Both the position numbers and the translations under genes were made by a program. The notes beneath the pieces are model-generated. The model was not told the origin of the DNA, ran no database searches, and saw only the letters and a program-made list of their open reading frames with translations. DNA of 64,000 bases, from assembly GCA_036346395.1 (NCBI GenBank), contig CM070601.1:18039763-18103762 (forward strand), given 5' to 3'. Shown in pieces: positions 22,578 through 34,106 of this stretch. The number at the start of each line of letters is the position of its first letter. The stretch's first letter is position 1. This DNA comes from Hsuehochloa calcarea. Taxonomy: Eukaryota; Streptophyta; Magnoliopsida; Poales; Poaceae.

Positions 22578-23429
22578 ATGAATGCTTCAAATGTTGCTGC
22601 TACAATTGACAACATTGAGCATCTTACGGGGAGCAACTTCCCCGCTTGGAAAGAAAGAATTTCAGTTGTCCTTGGAGTTTTAGACCTTGATTATGCATTA
22701 AGGGTGCCCGCTCCCGTTTCCCCCACCGTTGGTGAGGACAATTACGATGAGAAAAAGAAAATATATGATAATAATACTGAAAAATGGGAGCGGTCCAACC
22801 GTCTATCACTGATGATTATGAAGACCTCTATCTCAGTTGGAATCAGGGGAGCAATCACAGATTCTGAAAATGCTAAGGAGTATCTGGCTTCAGTAGAGGA
22901 GAAATTCAAAGGCTCCACTAAGGTTTATGCCAGTACTTTAATCCAGAGGCTTCTATCCACTAAGTATGATGGGTCCAGCAGTATAAGAGAGCACATCATG
23001 ATGATGACTGATATGGCTGGAAAACTCAAGGGCATGGACATGGAGATATCTGATGGTTTCCTAGTCCACTTTATTATGACTTCTCTTCCTTCTGAGTACA
23101 CTGCTTTTAAGATAAACTATAATACTCTGAAAGATAAATGGAGCATGAGCGATTTAATCGCCATGTGTGTCCAGGAGGAAGAAAGGATAAGGACCGAAAA
23201 GAAAGATTTTGTGAATCAAGTTGGCGGTCCTAGCAAAAGGAAGTTCTCAGGGGACTTCAAATCCAAGAAAAGGTCACACTACTCTCCTAATTCAGATAAA
23301 TCAGGGCCTAAGGTGCAAAATACACCTAAGCCCAATGTTGCTCCTGCTAAAGCACCAAGTGGGAATGCATGTCACTTCTGCAAGGAGCCAGGGCATTTCC
23401 GGAAGGATTGTGTTGGTTTCCTAAAATAG
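22578..23429 (+). CDS. gag: Copia gag protein with CCHC zinc knuckle
   Basis: A 283-residue frame. Residues about 15-200 have the layout of the plant copia gag domain (UBN2/DUF4219 type: LTGSNFPAWKERI near the N-terminus, then helical segments around KEYLASVEEKFKG and VHFIMTSLPSEY). A basic linker is followed by one zinc knuckle, CHFCKEPGHFRKDC (C-x2-C-x4-H-x4-C), near residue 265. It would form the capsid/nucleocapsid of cytoplasmic virus-like particles. The ATG at 22578 follows the AT-rich leader; the first conserved residues start within 20 codons of it. The frame ends at a TAG (23427-23429) where relatives usually read on into pol; the homologous position is open in copia element 2, so the stop is probably a point mutation. 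Intact as gag. Confidence 0.85.
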   Translation: MNASNVAATIDNIEHLTGSNFPAWKERISVVLGVLDLDYALRVPAPVSPTVGEDNYDEKKKIYDNNTEKWERSNRLSLMIMKTSISVGIRGAITDSENAKEYLASVEEKFKGSTKVYASTLIQRLLSTKYDGSSSIREHIMMMTDMAGKLKGMDMEISDGFLVHFIMTSLPSEYTAFKINYNTLKDKWSMSDLIAMCVQEEERIRTEKKDFVNQVGGPSKRKFSGDFKSKKRSHYSPNSDKSGPKVQNTPKPNVAPAKAPSGNACHFCKEPGHFRKDCVGFLK

Positions 23430-26400
23430 CTCGCCAAGAAGGGTAATGATTCTATAACGTTCGTTGATAAAACCCTTTATACTAATTTTTTCCCTTAAAT
23501 CTTGGTGGATTGACTCAGGTGCAACTGTGGACGTTACCAACTCTTTACAGGGATTCCATACCGCGAGAACACTAAGAAAGGGGGAGCAAAGTCTTAGAGT
23601 CGCGGATGGAAAAGAAGCCGAAGTGGAATCAGTTGGTTCTGTTTCCTTAGTTTTAGATAGCGGCTTCACACTTCGTCTTAATAATGTAGTATTTGTTCCT
23701 TCCATTAGAAGGAATTTAATTTCAGTATCTTTATTGGACGATGATGGATTTAAATGTAATTTTGGCAATAATAAATGTGTTATCACATTTAATTCAAATA
23801 ATATTGGTCTTGCTGTTAGACAAGATAAGCTTTATATGCTTTCCCTTAATGATTCACCTATATCTTTGAATGTATGTGATACTACGCGTCAAAAGAATAA
23901 TGAGACTTCTTCGAAACTGTGGCACTGTCGTTTAGGCCACATTTCGAAGGGGAGAATGGAGCGTCTCATTAAGGAAGAGATTCTCCAACCATTAGATTTC
24001 TCTGACTCAGACCACTGCATTGATTGCATTAAAGGAAAATATGTAAAGAAAATAAAGAAGGGAGCAACTCACAGCTCAGGACTATTAGAGTTAATTCATA
24101 CTGATATTTGTGGTCCTTTTCCTGTGACATCAGTGGATGGTTTTGATTCTTTCATTACATTCACTGATGATTTCTCCCGTTATGGTTATATTTTTCCCAT
24201 TAAGGACCGATCCGAGTCACTTGATAAATTTAAGATATTTAAGGCTGAAGTTGAAAATCAGCACAACCTAAGAATTAAAGTGGTAAGATCGGACCGTGGG
24301 GGAGAATATTATGGGAGACATGCCCCTTATGGCCAAATTCCTGGCCCTTTCGCTAAGTTCCTTCAGGAAAATGGCATTGTTGCCCAATATTCTACACCAG
24401 GTGAACCTCAGCAAAATGGGGTAGCTGAGAGACGCAACCGTACACTTATGGATATGGTACGGAGCATGCTTAGCTATTCTAGTTTATCAACTGGTTTATG
24501 GATGAAGGCACTAAAGACAGCCGCACATATTCTTAATCGGGTTCCCAGTAAATCAGTACCTAAGACACCTTATGAATTATGGACTGGGAGAAAACCGAGT
24601 TTGAAATATTTAAGAGTGTGGGGTTGTCGTGCTGAAGCTAAGATATTTAATCCACATATTGGAAAATTAGATCCTAAGACAGTAAGTTGTCATTTTATTG
24701 GATATCCTGAAAGATCCAAAGGGTATCGGTTTTACTGTCCTGATAGGATAACCAAGTTTGTAGAAACAAGACACGCTGTGTTCTTAGAAAATAACGAGGA
24801 CCTGGAGCCTAGGAAAATAGATCTTGAAGAGAAGCGGGTTTACGTTCCTTCACCGCTTATCCCAGAGATCTTTATTCCTGCGCTTCAGGTGGTTGAACCT
24901 CCGATGCAGAATCACATCGTTGCACCCACTGTTGAGGTTCCTGAAACTCCTAATGTCATACCTAATGATGAGCCTCAAGAGTCTCCTCGCCTCAGGACCT
25001 CCCCGCAATAGTCACGAACCTATTAGAAGATCACAGCGGGAGAGAAGATCTGTCATCCCAAATGATTATGTTGTTTACATGAATGAGGATATTAATGACA
25101 TAGGGAAGGTAGATGATCCCACCTCTTATAAAGATGCCATGATGAGCCAACATTCTTCTAAATGACTTGATGCCATGAAGGATGAACTAAAGTCTATGAG
25201 CACTAATGATGTATGGGACTTAGTAGAAATTCCTGGCGGAGTCAAAACAGTAGGCTGTAAATGGGTCTACAAAACAAAGCATGACTCTAAGGGAAATATC
25301 GAAAGGTTCAAAGCAAGACTCGTAGCAAAAGGTTTCTCACAAAGAGAGGGGATTGATTATAATGACACTTTTTCTCCTGTCTCAACTAAGGATTCGTTCA
25401 GAATCGTTATGGCACTTGTAGCTCATTATGATTTAGAGCTACATCAGATGGATGTTAAGACGGCATTCCTTAATGGCGATTTGCAAGAAAATATTTTCAT
25501 GACTCAACTGGAAGGTTTTGTCGTTGAGGGCAAGGAGCATATGGGATGTCGACTTAAGAAATCTATTTATGGCTTAAAACAAGTATCGAGGCAGTGGTAC
25601 CTCAAATTTGATAAAGTTATAAGGAATTTTGGATTTAAGGAAAATGAAGTTGATAACTTCATATATGTTAAGTTCAAGGGGAGTAAATTCACCATCTTAG
25701 TGCTTTATGTGGATGACATCTTATTGGCTAGCAGCGATAAGGATATGTTGTTTGAGACCAATAGATTTCTCTCATCCAATTTTGATATGAAGGATCTCGG
25801 TGATGCCTCTTACGTTCTTGGCATTGAAATTCACCGGGACAGGTCCAAAAGAGTATTAAGTTTATCTCAAAAGGCATACGTTGACAGAGTACTAAAGAGA
25901 TACAATATGCATAAATGCTCTGGCTCACCTGCTCCTATCGTTAAGGGCGATAAGTTTGGGACATTTCAATGTCCAAGGAACTAGTATGAAACTGATCAGA
26001 TGAAGTCGGTTCCTTATGCTTCAGCTGTCGGAAGCATTATGTATGCTCAAGTAAGCACACGTCCTGACTTAGCTTTTGTAACCGGAATGCTTGGCAGATA
26101 TCAGTCAAATCCAGGACCGGACCACTGGAAGGCCGTTGAGAAAGTATTGCGTTATATGCAAGCTACTAAGCATCTCATGCTCACATATAAGTATACTGAT
26201 AACCTTGAAGTTGTTGGTTATTCAGATTCAGATTTTGCGGGATGTGTTGATACTAAGAAATCCACGTCAGGCTATATCTTCACACTCGCTGGAGGAGCTA
26301 TCTCGTGGAAAAGCTCCAAACAAACCCTTACGGCATCTTCAACGATGCAAGCTGAGTTTGTGGCATGTTATGAGGCTACCGGGCAGGCTGTATGGCTTAA

Positions 26401-26686
26401 GAACTTTATTCCGGGCCTTAGAGTGGTTGACAGCATTTCTAAACCACTCACCTTATACTGCGATAACGAACCCGCAGTCTTTTATGCGAGTAACAACAAG
26501 TCAAGTGGTGCTGCCAAACACATTGACATTAAGTATCATGTTGTGAAAGATAGAATCCAGGATCAAACCATTAGTATCAAGCATATTAGTACTAAGTCAA
26601 TGCTTACGGATCCGCTTACTAAAGGCTTACCGCCCAATATATTTCGTGATCATGTTGTCGGCATGGGTTTATTGGAAAGTCCCTGA
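23430..26686 (+). pseudogene. pol: Copia pol: protease, integrase, reverse transcriptase, RNase H (broken)
   Basis: Protease: DSGAT near 23512. Integrase zinc site: HCRLGH near 23920 and CIDC near 24017; catalytic triad in TDICGP (about 24100), SDRGGEY (about 24290) and VAERRN (about 24425). RT: VGCKWVYKTK (25250), RLVAKGF (25315), and YVDD at 25705-25716. RNase H: ends with KHIDIKYHVVKD near 26520, stop at 26684. Lesions seen: the TAG at 23427; a one-base gain in the T run near 23490; a frame change near 25005; TGA at 25163-25165 where copia element 2 has tryptophan; TAG at 25982-25984 where element 2 has glutamine. RT and integrase active-site residues are otherwise present, so decay is recent and mostly by point mutation. 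It acts, in intact relatives, in reverse transcription inside the particle and integration in the nucleus. Confidence 0.92.
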
Positions 26687-26878
26687 TTCTGGATAAAGGA
26701 CCTTAAAACAAACCAACTCCCATTAAGTATTATGAATATCTATTTTAAAATGTGATAGTATACTATAGGTACTGAGGTTGTATGACACTTCACTGGTCAT
26801 GCCACACATTACCTTGGTATTCTGTTTTTTTATTTGAGGATGGACTTATGTTGTTAGCCTTACGATCAAAGGGGAGAA

Positions 26879-27022
26879 TGTTAGATTGATCTCGGCTAAC
26901 TGCCGAGACCGAGTCTCACGGGCAAAGCCCACCTCACGCTACTCGATCGGGGCGGTTCCAACTCGCTTTTGGTTTCGGTCCCGGCCATCTCAATGGCTAC
27001 AAAAAAGAGGATACTGGCAGGA
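26879..27022 (+). repeat. 3' LTR of copia element 1, truncated
   Basis: Preceded by the polypurine tract AAAGGGGAGAA. Matches the first 144 bases of the 5' LTR including the hairpin, then departs after CTGGCAGG. The missing part is about 285 bases. TCAGG at 27023 equals the 5-bp left flank of the element. Confidence 0.8.
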
Positions 27023-27027
27023 TCAGG

Positions 27028-27337
27028 ACCTTATAATCTTTTTAGTATCACAATTTTCAAGGTAACATGATTATATTTTAGTAGAAACTTTGTGACGTCA
27101 GAGATTTTATTTCTAGCCTCTTATCTTTTCTAGGCGGGAACGCACTCGTGTGTGCGCGTACGTCATGGTGTGCGTGTATACTATTCCTTGTAATAGAAGA
27201 AAAACATACCAATGTTTCTTTTTAGGGGAGCAGCATCTGAATATCCCCGAGTTTCCGCTAAAGACATGAAAGAAACAAGTATTCTAGCCTGAAATTTTTT
27301 CCCAGCAGCAAGAACATGCATCTCCTTTCGTCCAACC
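27028..27337. other. Sequence between copia 1 and the TLC gene
   Basis: Lies downstream of the minus-strand TLC gene stop codon (27338) and probably contains its 3' UTR. No separate gene is visible. Confidence 0.5.
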
Positions 27338-30300
27338 CTAATCTGTTTTGACGCTTCCACTGTGCTTCGTTTTGGAGAGGGCTTTCACCATCCCCTTGCA
27401 AATCTTCCGGAACCAGATGAGGTTCATCGTCGAGAGCACCAGCGGCACCGTCAGTATGCTGTAGAATCCTACTGGGAAGACTGTCCTCACCTGCAAACAA
27501 CAGAAAACAACACCAGCACACAAAAGTTTAGTAAACGAAGAATCTGTGTTTTAATTACATCCCCCGGTTAGTTAGCATGACGATGTGATGGTTGATTACC
27601 TGATCGAAGTGAAAGTACATATGAGCGAAGAAATACACGAACAATATGATCCGAGCAACCTGCAAGCAAGCATGCATGAGATGAGTAATTAATTACATAA
27701 GAGAATGGATCGGACACGAATGCTGCTGTGTATACATACATACACGAGAAGTAAGGTCATACCAGCCATCCGACAAACAATGCCAGCCCATTGTACAAGT
27801 AAAGCTTAGAACCCTTCCGGCCAGCAATGTCCAGATACCTGGAGTAAAACATGGCATTTTCAGAAGGAATGCGTGAGTGATGGCGATCGGCTCAAACATG
27901 AACAGGAATGTTTTTTTTTTTCTGGTGAGACCAACAAGCATGATTAATTATTAACACTCTCTGAACTAAACATTACCATCTGAGGTTCACGAAGGTAGTG
28001 GTTGCTTCAGTGAAGAGGACCATCAGGATGTAGACGTGCCCTTTACCACTCAGCAGAGCGAGAGAGATTGCATACATGGAGAGTCCATGATGCAAGAGCT
28101 GAACATTATTGATACCACCAGAATAGATTTTTATATCACCAGGAACAGTAATAAAAAAGGATTACATGTGCCAAGTTCAATTTGTGTGATAACACTTACG
28201 TATTCCTTTCCTCCTAAAGAAGGGAAATGCCACAGGATCATCACCAAGTCTGTCAAGAAGTAGCCGAGAGACACCTGTAGTGAAGTCAAATAGCGCAGCG
28301 ATTAAACATCAAGCGCGTGCAATTTTCATCAACCATTTTGGGATATCTACTGCCCATGCAATTTGTGTGCATAATACAGTTTAAGTGCAAACTTACCCCA
28401 AACATGGCATCAGACAGCCATGATTTTCTATCAATTACGATGGCGTTATCGACGTCCTTACTGAAGAGGTCAGATATCACCAGCAGATAAAAAGAGACTG
28501 CTGCAGCAACCAACGCATGGAACGTCGAGAATCCCCTAAAACATGGTGAGATATGAGTATGCATGATTACCATGAGGGAATATCTCCAACAAATAAAAAT
28601 GACAAAATCTAAGTATCTCTCACCTGTTGTTCCACTCCACTCTGTGCATTTCGTTTAGCCCATTGTAACCCTTGAAGCACCGAGAGCTAACTCCGCGAGT
28701 TATATCATATACCTATAGGAATGAAATATCAGCTATTCAGTGGCATAATACAAAGCAGTATATATGTAGAATAAATTCATGTAAGCTCAGTAACACTCCT
28801 CATCAACCATGGCACTTAAAGATTGGATAATTGAAGGTGACAGATCTATTGACAAGTAGGTCAGGTCTATCTGTTAGTGATCAATTCTGACATAGTACAT
28901 GCTTATGGGCTAGTGGAATTCAGACTTTCTCATGATACTTGTTGAATAATCTTTGATGACTGGTTATTGCATTTGCTGGTTATTGTTCTTAGTTTCTTGT
29001 AGCAATAAGTAGCAGTAGTTTCAGTTTCTTGCATGGCATTGAGATGCCACACCATTGAGTGTGATCAGTTTCTTTGCATGGCCAAATGATGCTGCATAAA
29101 ATTATGGCATTGATGTTTTGCATGCTGCTGGTTTGTGTAACGTAGCATTAGAGCTAGTTACTGGTGCATGAAGTAGCATTAGAGCTAGTTACTGGTGCAT
29201 GAAGTGTAGTGAGCAGTTACTCATATTGGCTAGTATAAATAAAGAGAAGAAAAGAGAAAAGTTGTAGAAGTTTGGACAACACTAAAATATTTGTATTTTG
29301 TGTGTTCATCTTCTCTTTGAGTTTTCAGTGTGCTCGTGTGTGTGTCCAGGTGTTTTTCGTGTGTGTAGACACTGGCTGTGCCAACAGTACTTTGGTCCTC
29401 CAGCATTTGGGATGGAACAATTCAGTTAGCTTCTCAACTGTTTTGGGGTGCAGGTTGTATCAAGTCATGTACTTTCTAGGTCTGGTCAGAAGCAATTGCT
29501 CAGCTTGTAGTTCTGTACTAAATACTGACACGACAACTGTTCCATAATCCATTCAGTTTTTTAACAGCTTGTGTGCAGGGGCGGAGCTGGGCCTCGGCCT
29601 CCCAGGCAATGGCCCAAGGCCCAGCAAAAAAATGTAGGTTAAAAAAAAAAAAACTAACGTCAAAAGCAAAATACTCTGAGCTGGGCATCTGACTTTGAGC
29701 TGGGCCGGCCCGAGGCCTTCCTCGGCGCTGGCTCCGCCCCTGCTTGTGTGCACTCTACCAAGTAGTGGTGCTACAAAATTTGTGTTAGAGGTGCACCATT
29801 GATGACGAAAGATTGGGCTATTAAGCAATTATCAGTTGAACAAATGTTAGTGTGAGGTAAACTATGCATTATGAATATTGTATTCACATGACACTTAATG
29901 TTCCTATATAATTAGTTGGGTTTTTTTCCCCAATCAATTGACTATTTTATACATTTAGTTGTGAAAATAACTTAATTTTATGGAGTGATGACAATAACGA
30001 TTACTAACATTGATAAATAAAATATAAATATGTGTAAACATATTATTAAAAATGTATAGACATTTCATAAATTTTTATTGGTACATCACACGGCCCGCAT
30101 AACAGTTCACATACTCTACCATTTGAAAAACACATACGGTTTTAGTACATCTATATTTAGTGCGTTGGCATTGACGCAGCCATATTTACGTCACATGTCT
30201 TCAAAATTGTAAGCAAAATATCTATTATTTTTGAATCATTGTACCCATTATGGTAGTCGTAATAGCACAAACAAATAGAGAATTGGACACTTAATTTTTT

Positions 30301-31346
30301 AGTTAGAAACTACATAAGTTTCTAAGAGCTAAATAAAATAAAACACTTTCATACTATTCACATAGAGCTACATAGGTAGAGAAAAAAAGATGTTTTCCAC
30401 AAAATATCTGAAAAGGGTATGGAATACAATTTACATCTACTTCTCTTAAGTATTATTAAATTACAATCAAGTCCAATTTCAACTGAAACTATTGGTAGAA
30501 AAGGTATGTACTGGCTACGCCCGTGCATACTGGGCACCCAGCTGGCTAAGCCCATGCTACCAAGTCGGCTGGTCCAACTCACCTCTCCCCTTACTACAAA
30601 AGAGCTAACGGAAGTGTCAATTCCAACTCAGTGCAAAATAAATTATTATTATTATTATTATTGCTTTGCTCCTTGCAAACGTTAATGACCCCAATAGTTC
30701 GAGAATCAAATCGGCACCTGTCCACTGTTCATGCCTGGTATGCACACCTTTTATAGGAAAAAATACACCGATACGCGGTCCTATGTAAAATGATTACGTA
30801 ATAGTAGCAAAATGTGCAATTAACCTTGGTAATAATAATAAAACCTTTTGTTCGTATCAGGAGTAAACACAGAGTACAAGACTGTTCTTGCTCCAACATA
30901 ACACCAAGTGCCAGGAGTAAGCACGATGTGTTTTTTAACTAGAGTCTAGAAGAGGATACCGCATACAATGCACAAATGCATCATGGTAAGGTCACTCAAA
31001 GCTATATGTCCACTAATCAGGGACCTTTAATTCCCAGATTAAAAAGAAAAAGAAAAACTGAATCCGGGCACAATATACCAGCCCTGCCTCCAGAAAGGAA
31101 AGATATTTGGTTATACACTCTTGCTAAATGCCAGGGGAAGAAAACAAAGAAGCGCCAGTTTAGATTGTCAGGATGGGAGATCTTCAGCAAAATTGCGCTA
31201 TTGTGTGGAATTAACCTATCAGGCATGCAGTCTCGCATCGGGCTGAGCAATGACAGAAAAGAACTTACAGCTGCACACATGGCGACTCCGGCAAGAACCG
31301 ACGCCGGCCACAGGATCTGCTCCTCGGGCCCAAAATTCACGTCCAT
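27338..31346 (-). CDS. TLC (TRAM-LAG1-CLN8) domain membrane protein, 8 coding exons
   Basis: Exons on the minus strand: 31346-31269, 28712-28624, 28535-28397, 28274-28200, 28098-27977, 27838-27763, 27659-27600, 27490-27338. All introns are GT-AG and phases join to a 263-residue protein. It starts MDVNFGPEEQILWPAS and ends KTKHSGSVKTD. Hydrophobic segments alternate with short loops (about residues 10-28, 57-78, 103-120, 130-165, 178-212, 215-240), giving a multi-pass protein. The conserved TLC histidine pair is in LLHHGLSMYA (residues 130-131). It resembles the plant TLC lipid-sensing-domain proteins of the TMEM56/TLCD4 type, not ceramide synthases, since no homeobox-like or LASS-type extension is present; substrate unknown, presumed endomembrane. 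Intron 1 is 2.56 kb and hosts mobile elements. The start was chosen because the upstream in-frame ATG (31490) adds sequence unlike the family. Confidence 0.9.
28872..29386 (+). mobile_element. Possible copia solo LTR in intron 1 of the TLC gene
   Basis: Begins TGTTAGTGATC and ends GCCAACA, the usual TGTT...AACA copia LTR ends, with a TATAAATAAAG promoter word at 29235 and TTCATCTTCTCTTTGAG downstream. No 5-bp flanking duplication (CTATC against GTACT) and no primer site, so the call is tentative. Confidence 0.4.
29142..29203. repeat. Tandem duplication, 31-bp unit x2
   Basis: Two perfect adjacent copies beginning GTAGCATTAGAGCTAG inside the possible solo LTR. Confidence 0.9.
29576..29743. 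mobile_element. hAT-type MITE, 168 bp, 8-bp TSD CTTGTGTG
   Basis: Terminal inverted repeats CAGGGGCGGAGC / GCTCCGCCCCTG and an exact 8-bp flanking duplication CTTGTGTG (29568-29575, 29744-29751). Length, TIR start CA-GGGG and an 8-bp duplication fit the hAT superfamily. No coding capacity. Lies within intron 1 of the TLC gene. Confidence 0.88.
29752..31268. other. Rest of TLC intron 1
   Basis: AT-rich intronic DNA with an ATT microsatellite (30642-30662) and the intron 5' splice site GTAAGT at 31268-31263 (minus strand). No independent gene is supported. Confidence 0.6.
30642..30662. repeat. (ATT)n microsatellite
   Basis: Seven tandem ATT units in TLC intron 1. Confidence 0.9.
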
Positions 31347-32359
31347 GCCTCTTGGCCCAATCAAAGAGCAGAGCGGAAGGGAGAAGAAAGGAATCCCTCG
31401 GGTTAGGCGCCACGAGATTAACCTGATCCCAGAGGACTTGAGCCTCCAATCGATCGTTGCGTTGCAGGGGTGCTGTTTTTTGGGTGTCAACGCTTGACAG
31501 TTTTGTGGTGCCTTAGCTAGAGAGAGACCTGGAGTGATCGAGCCTGCTATGCTCTCTGTTTCTACCTAGTTTGTTCCTGCGTTTTGCAAGGCTTCCCGGG
31601 TTTAAAAGGGACAGGTACGAGGAGGGGGTGATGTGTAGGAGGTGCGCGCGCCGAGGACTCCATGGACACTGTGTTTGTGTCCATGTTGCACAGCCAGCAT
31701 CCTATCGTTGTTGTTTTTTTTTTTCTGGGGTCAGACAGTCAGGCACGACGGACTTGACTAACTAAACCCTATGTGCAGACTCAACCCAGTCTATTTGTTG
31801 GTCACATTTCCCTCCGTCCCCCCGGTCGTAGATGACTAGATGGTCACATTTTTTTCTTTGAACTTAACGGTGTACCGTATGTTAGAGTATGAATAAATAG
31901 TACGATATTAGCTGTTTATAAGTCCTACTACGTAGAACAAAAAGATGACGTGGATGAGAGGTGGAGAGAATAAAAAATTAGATCGTTTCTCATGCATACA
32001 TTAGTTGCTTGTAACATTAAAAAAAAAACAATACACATTATAAGTTGCATATAGAGATATATAAAAAGACAATTAATCGTAGCAACTGTCTTTAACACTG
32101 TTTACAGTTATCTACAAATGATAGAAAAGAATACTGTAGAAAACCGTTACGTACGTCGGAAGTCGAGGAGTGGTCTGCGGCCAAGAAAGAGGCGAGGTGA
32201 AGATCGAGCACGCACGCCAAGTGGCTACTAGACCGGCCGGCGGCCGGTCCGGTCGTGACGTGCGTGCGTGCCGTCAAACATGGCAGCCATTCTTGGAGTG
32301 GGCTTCCTTCTCGTTCGGGCCTGACTGAGAAGTTGCTCTCCTGATTATTTCGAAATTTG
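31347..32359. other. Divergent intergenic region between TLC and eL43 genes
   Basis: Should hold the TLC promoter and 5' UTR (31347 to about 31600, minus strand) and distal eL43 promoter. No convincing TATA box for the TLC gene was found. A poly-T run is at 31714-31724. No gene seen. Confidence 0.5.
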
Positions 32360-32470
32360 CATGGGCCTAAACAAAAACCAAAAAGAAGCCAAGTAATCGA
32401 ATAATACCTCCGCGTGTACGGCCCAAGGTGTCTAGGCGCTAGCAGCGACGGGACCCCAAAACCCTAGCCT
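32360..32470 (+). promoter_or_regulatory. eL43 promoter: site II words and telo-box
   Basis: TGGGCC at 32362-32367 and GGCCCA at 32420-32425 (site II elements), followed by the telo-box AAACCCTAG at 32458-32466. This pairing is established for plant ribosomal protein and proliferation-linked genes, where TCP factors bind site II and telo-box proteins bind the second. It lies 90-200 bases before the start codon. Confidence 0.75.
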
Positions 32471-32557
32471 CACCTGGTATGTAAGGCAGCTCCACCGCGC
32501 CGCCTCCCTCTCGAGACCTCTATTCCGCGCCGCAGACGCTTCCTCCTCGCCGACGAG

Positions 32558-34106
32558 ATGGTACGTTCTCCCCTTCCCTCGTCGGTGGATCCTTTGGCCC
32601 GTGCTCTCCCTTGCAGAGCCTTAGGTTTCCTACCTCGTTCGTTGTTGGAATCATCCCGATTTGTGGTTTTATCAGTAGCTTGTCCTCGGCGCGTTAGAAA
32701 TGCTACGCCTTTCCGGTTAGATTTCTCGAGGTTTTGGTTTGTGTCGGGGAGGAATCCTGCTGGGAGTCGTGGGGCGGTGGGGGTATTTGTTAGATCTAGT
32801 GGATGTTGCTAGTGTTTTGTGCTCTTGCATTTTTTTTTTTTTTGCGCTTGATACGAATTGTCGCACTGGGAATTCCTACGGAATAGCATTACCGTCTTGC
32901 TGTTGGTGAAATGCCCATTTTTGCCACCCGATTGATTAGTACGAGGAGTGAGTAATAACAGTAGAATAGGGCATTTGGGGAAGACTAGTGCTTTCCCTCG
33001 AATTGTGGAACTTTCGTAAGGTACTTGATCATCAGCTAGAATTGTGTACCACTGAAAACTTGAGCTTGAAAATGTGCAACAAGATAGCTGCTATCTGCCG
33101 TCATATTCATTTTTGCAAGCTGATCAATTAGTATGATGACTAAATAATAATTACAGTAGAATGGGGTTTCTTGGGTAGTACAAATGCTTTCCTCTCTATC
33201 GCGGAGCTTTCGTGAGATACACGTCCATGCGCTTCAAGTATTTACAACTAATTATATCTCGAGATTAAATGTGCAACTAGTCATAGCAAGCTGCCATGAC
33301 CACAATATTGAAAATTTGGAGTTAGATTCACATAAGCAGAGGTGAACGCATATCAACTGCTACTAAAATGATTCTAACCATGTTTTTTTTATGTGCTGCA
33401 TTTGTTGATAGTAGCTCACCTTGCTGTTTACTATGCTTGTTGAGGAGTGCTTTAATTTCTTGTGTTTGCGATGTTTGTGCAGACGAAGCGCACCAAGAAG
33501 GCTGGAATCGTTGGCAAATATGGTAATGACATTGGGGCTGCCAAGTTCATTATTTGACAATCTCATGAATGTTTGCTAACTCATGATTCTGTGTCATAAT
33601 ATCAATGTTATATAGGTACCAGGTATGGTGCCAGTTTGCGTAAGCAGATCAAGAAGATGGAGGTCTCCCAGCACTCCAAGTACTTCTGTGAGTTCTGTGG
33701 CAAGGTAAATCTGTCAATGATTGTAATCATTACTTGTCTGTCTTGTTTCTAAAATTGTAGTGTGTCTTGTTTCTAAAATTGTAGTGTGTGTGTCGACTTG
33801 TTTCTAAAATCAGATAGTGCTTGCTGCATGTTCCTTCACCATAACTAATGCCGTTCCTGATTGACAGTTTGCCGTGAAGAGGAAAGCAGTTGGAATCTGG
33901 GGATGCAAGGACTGCGGAAAGGTTAAGGCTGGTGGTGCTTATACCATGAAGTATGTGCTGATGCCGAGTACACCTTTATTTCCAAATAGCTACATCATAT
34001 TCTTCACTTGTGTTTGCTAATTTTGTTGCTTTGCACTTCCAGCACTGCTAGTGCGGTCACTGTCAGAAGCACAATCCGTCGCCTGAGGGAGCAGACCGAA
34101 GCTTGA
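32558..34106 (+). CDS. RPL37A: 60S ribosomal protein eL43 (L37a), 5 exons
   Basis: Exons 32558-32560 (the ATG alone), 33483-33522, 33616-33704, 33868-33950 and 34043-34106, all GT-AG. The product is 92 residues, the usual length, starting MTKRTKKAGIVGKYGTRYG and ending RRLREQTEA. It has the C4 zinc ribbon: CEFC at residues 39-42 and CKDC at 57-60. It is a structural protein of the large cytosolic ribosomal subunit that binds 28S rRNA through the basic N-terminus and zinc ribbon. The start codon is separated from the second codon by a 922-base intron. Splice phases and every family residue agree, so the gene looks intact. The promoter words upstream match coordinated ribosomal protein expression. 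Confidence 0.96.

Larger units (their letters stand above)
20923..27022 (+). mobile_element. Ty1/copia retrotransposon 1
   Basis: Order of parts: 5' LTR (20923-21352), initiator-Met tRNA primer site, a leader of about 1.2 kb, gag, then protease, integrase, RT and RNase H in copia order, a polypurine tract (26866-26878) and a 3' LTR cut short after about 144 bases. The left flank TCAGG (20918-20922) reappears right after the shortened 3' LTR (27023-27027), a possible target-site duplication. gag is open; pol carries nonsense and frameshift lesions, so the copy cannot make a full polyprotein. Confidence 0.92.

Noticed and set aside
28872..29386. A complete copia element in TLC intron 1
   Set aside because: Only LTR-like sequence is present, with no primer site, coding region or target duplication; kept as a tentative solo LTR.
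31017..31490. Upstream in-frame extension of the TLC protein to 31490
   Set aside because: The added residues do not resemble the family; the ATG at 31346 gives the expected N-terminus and precedes a proper splice donor.
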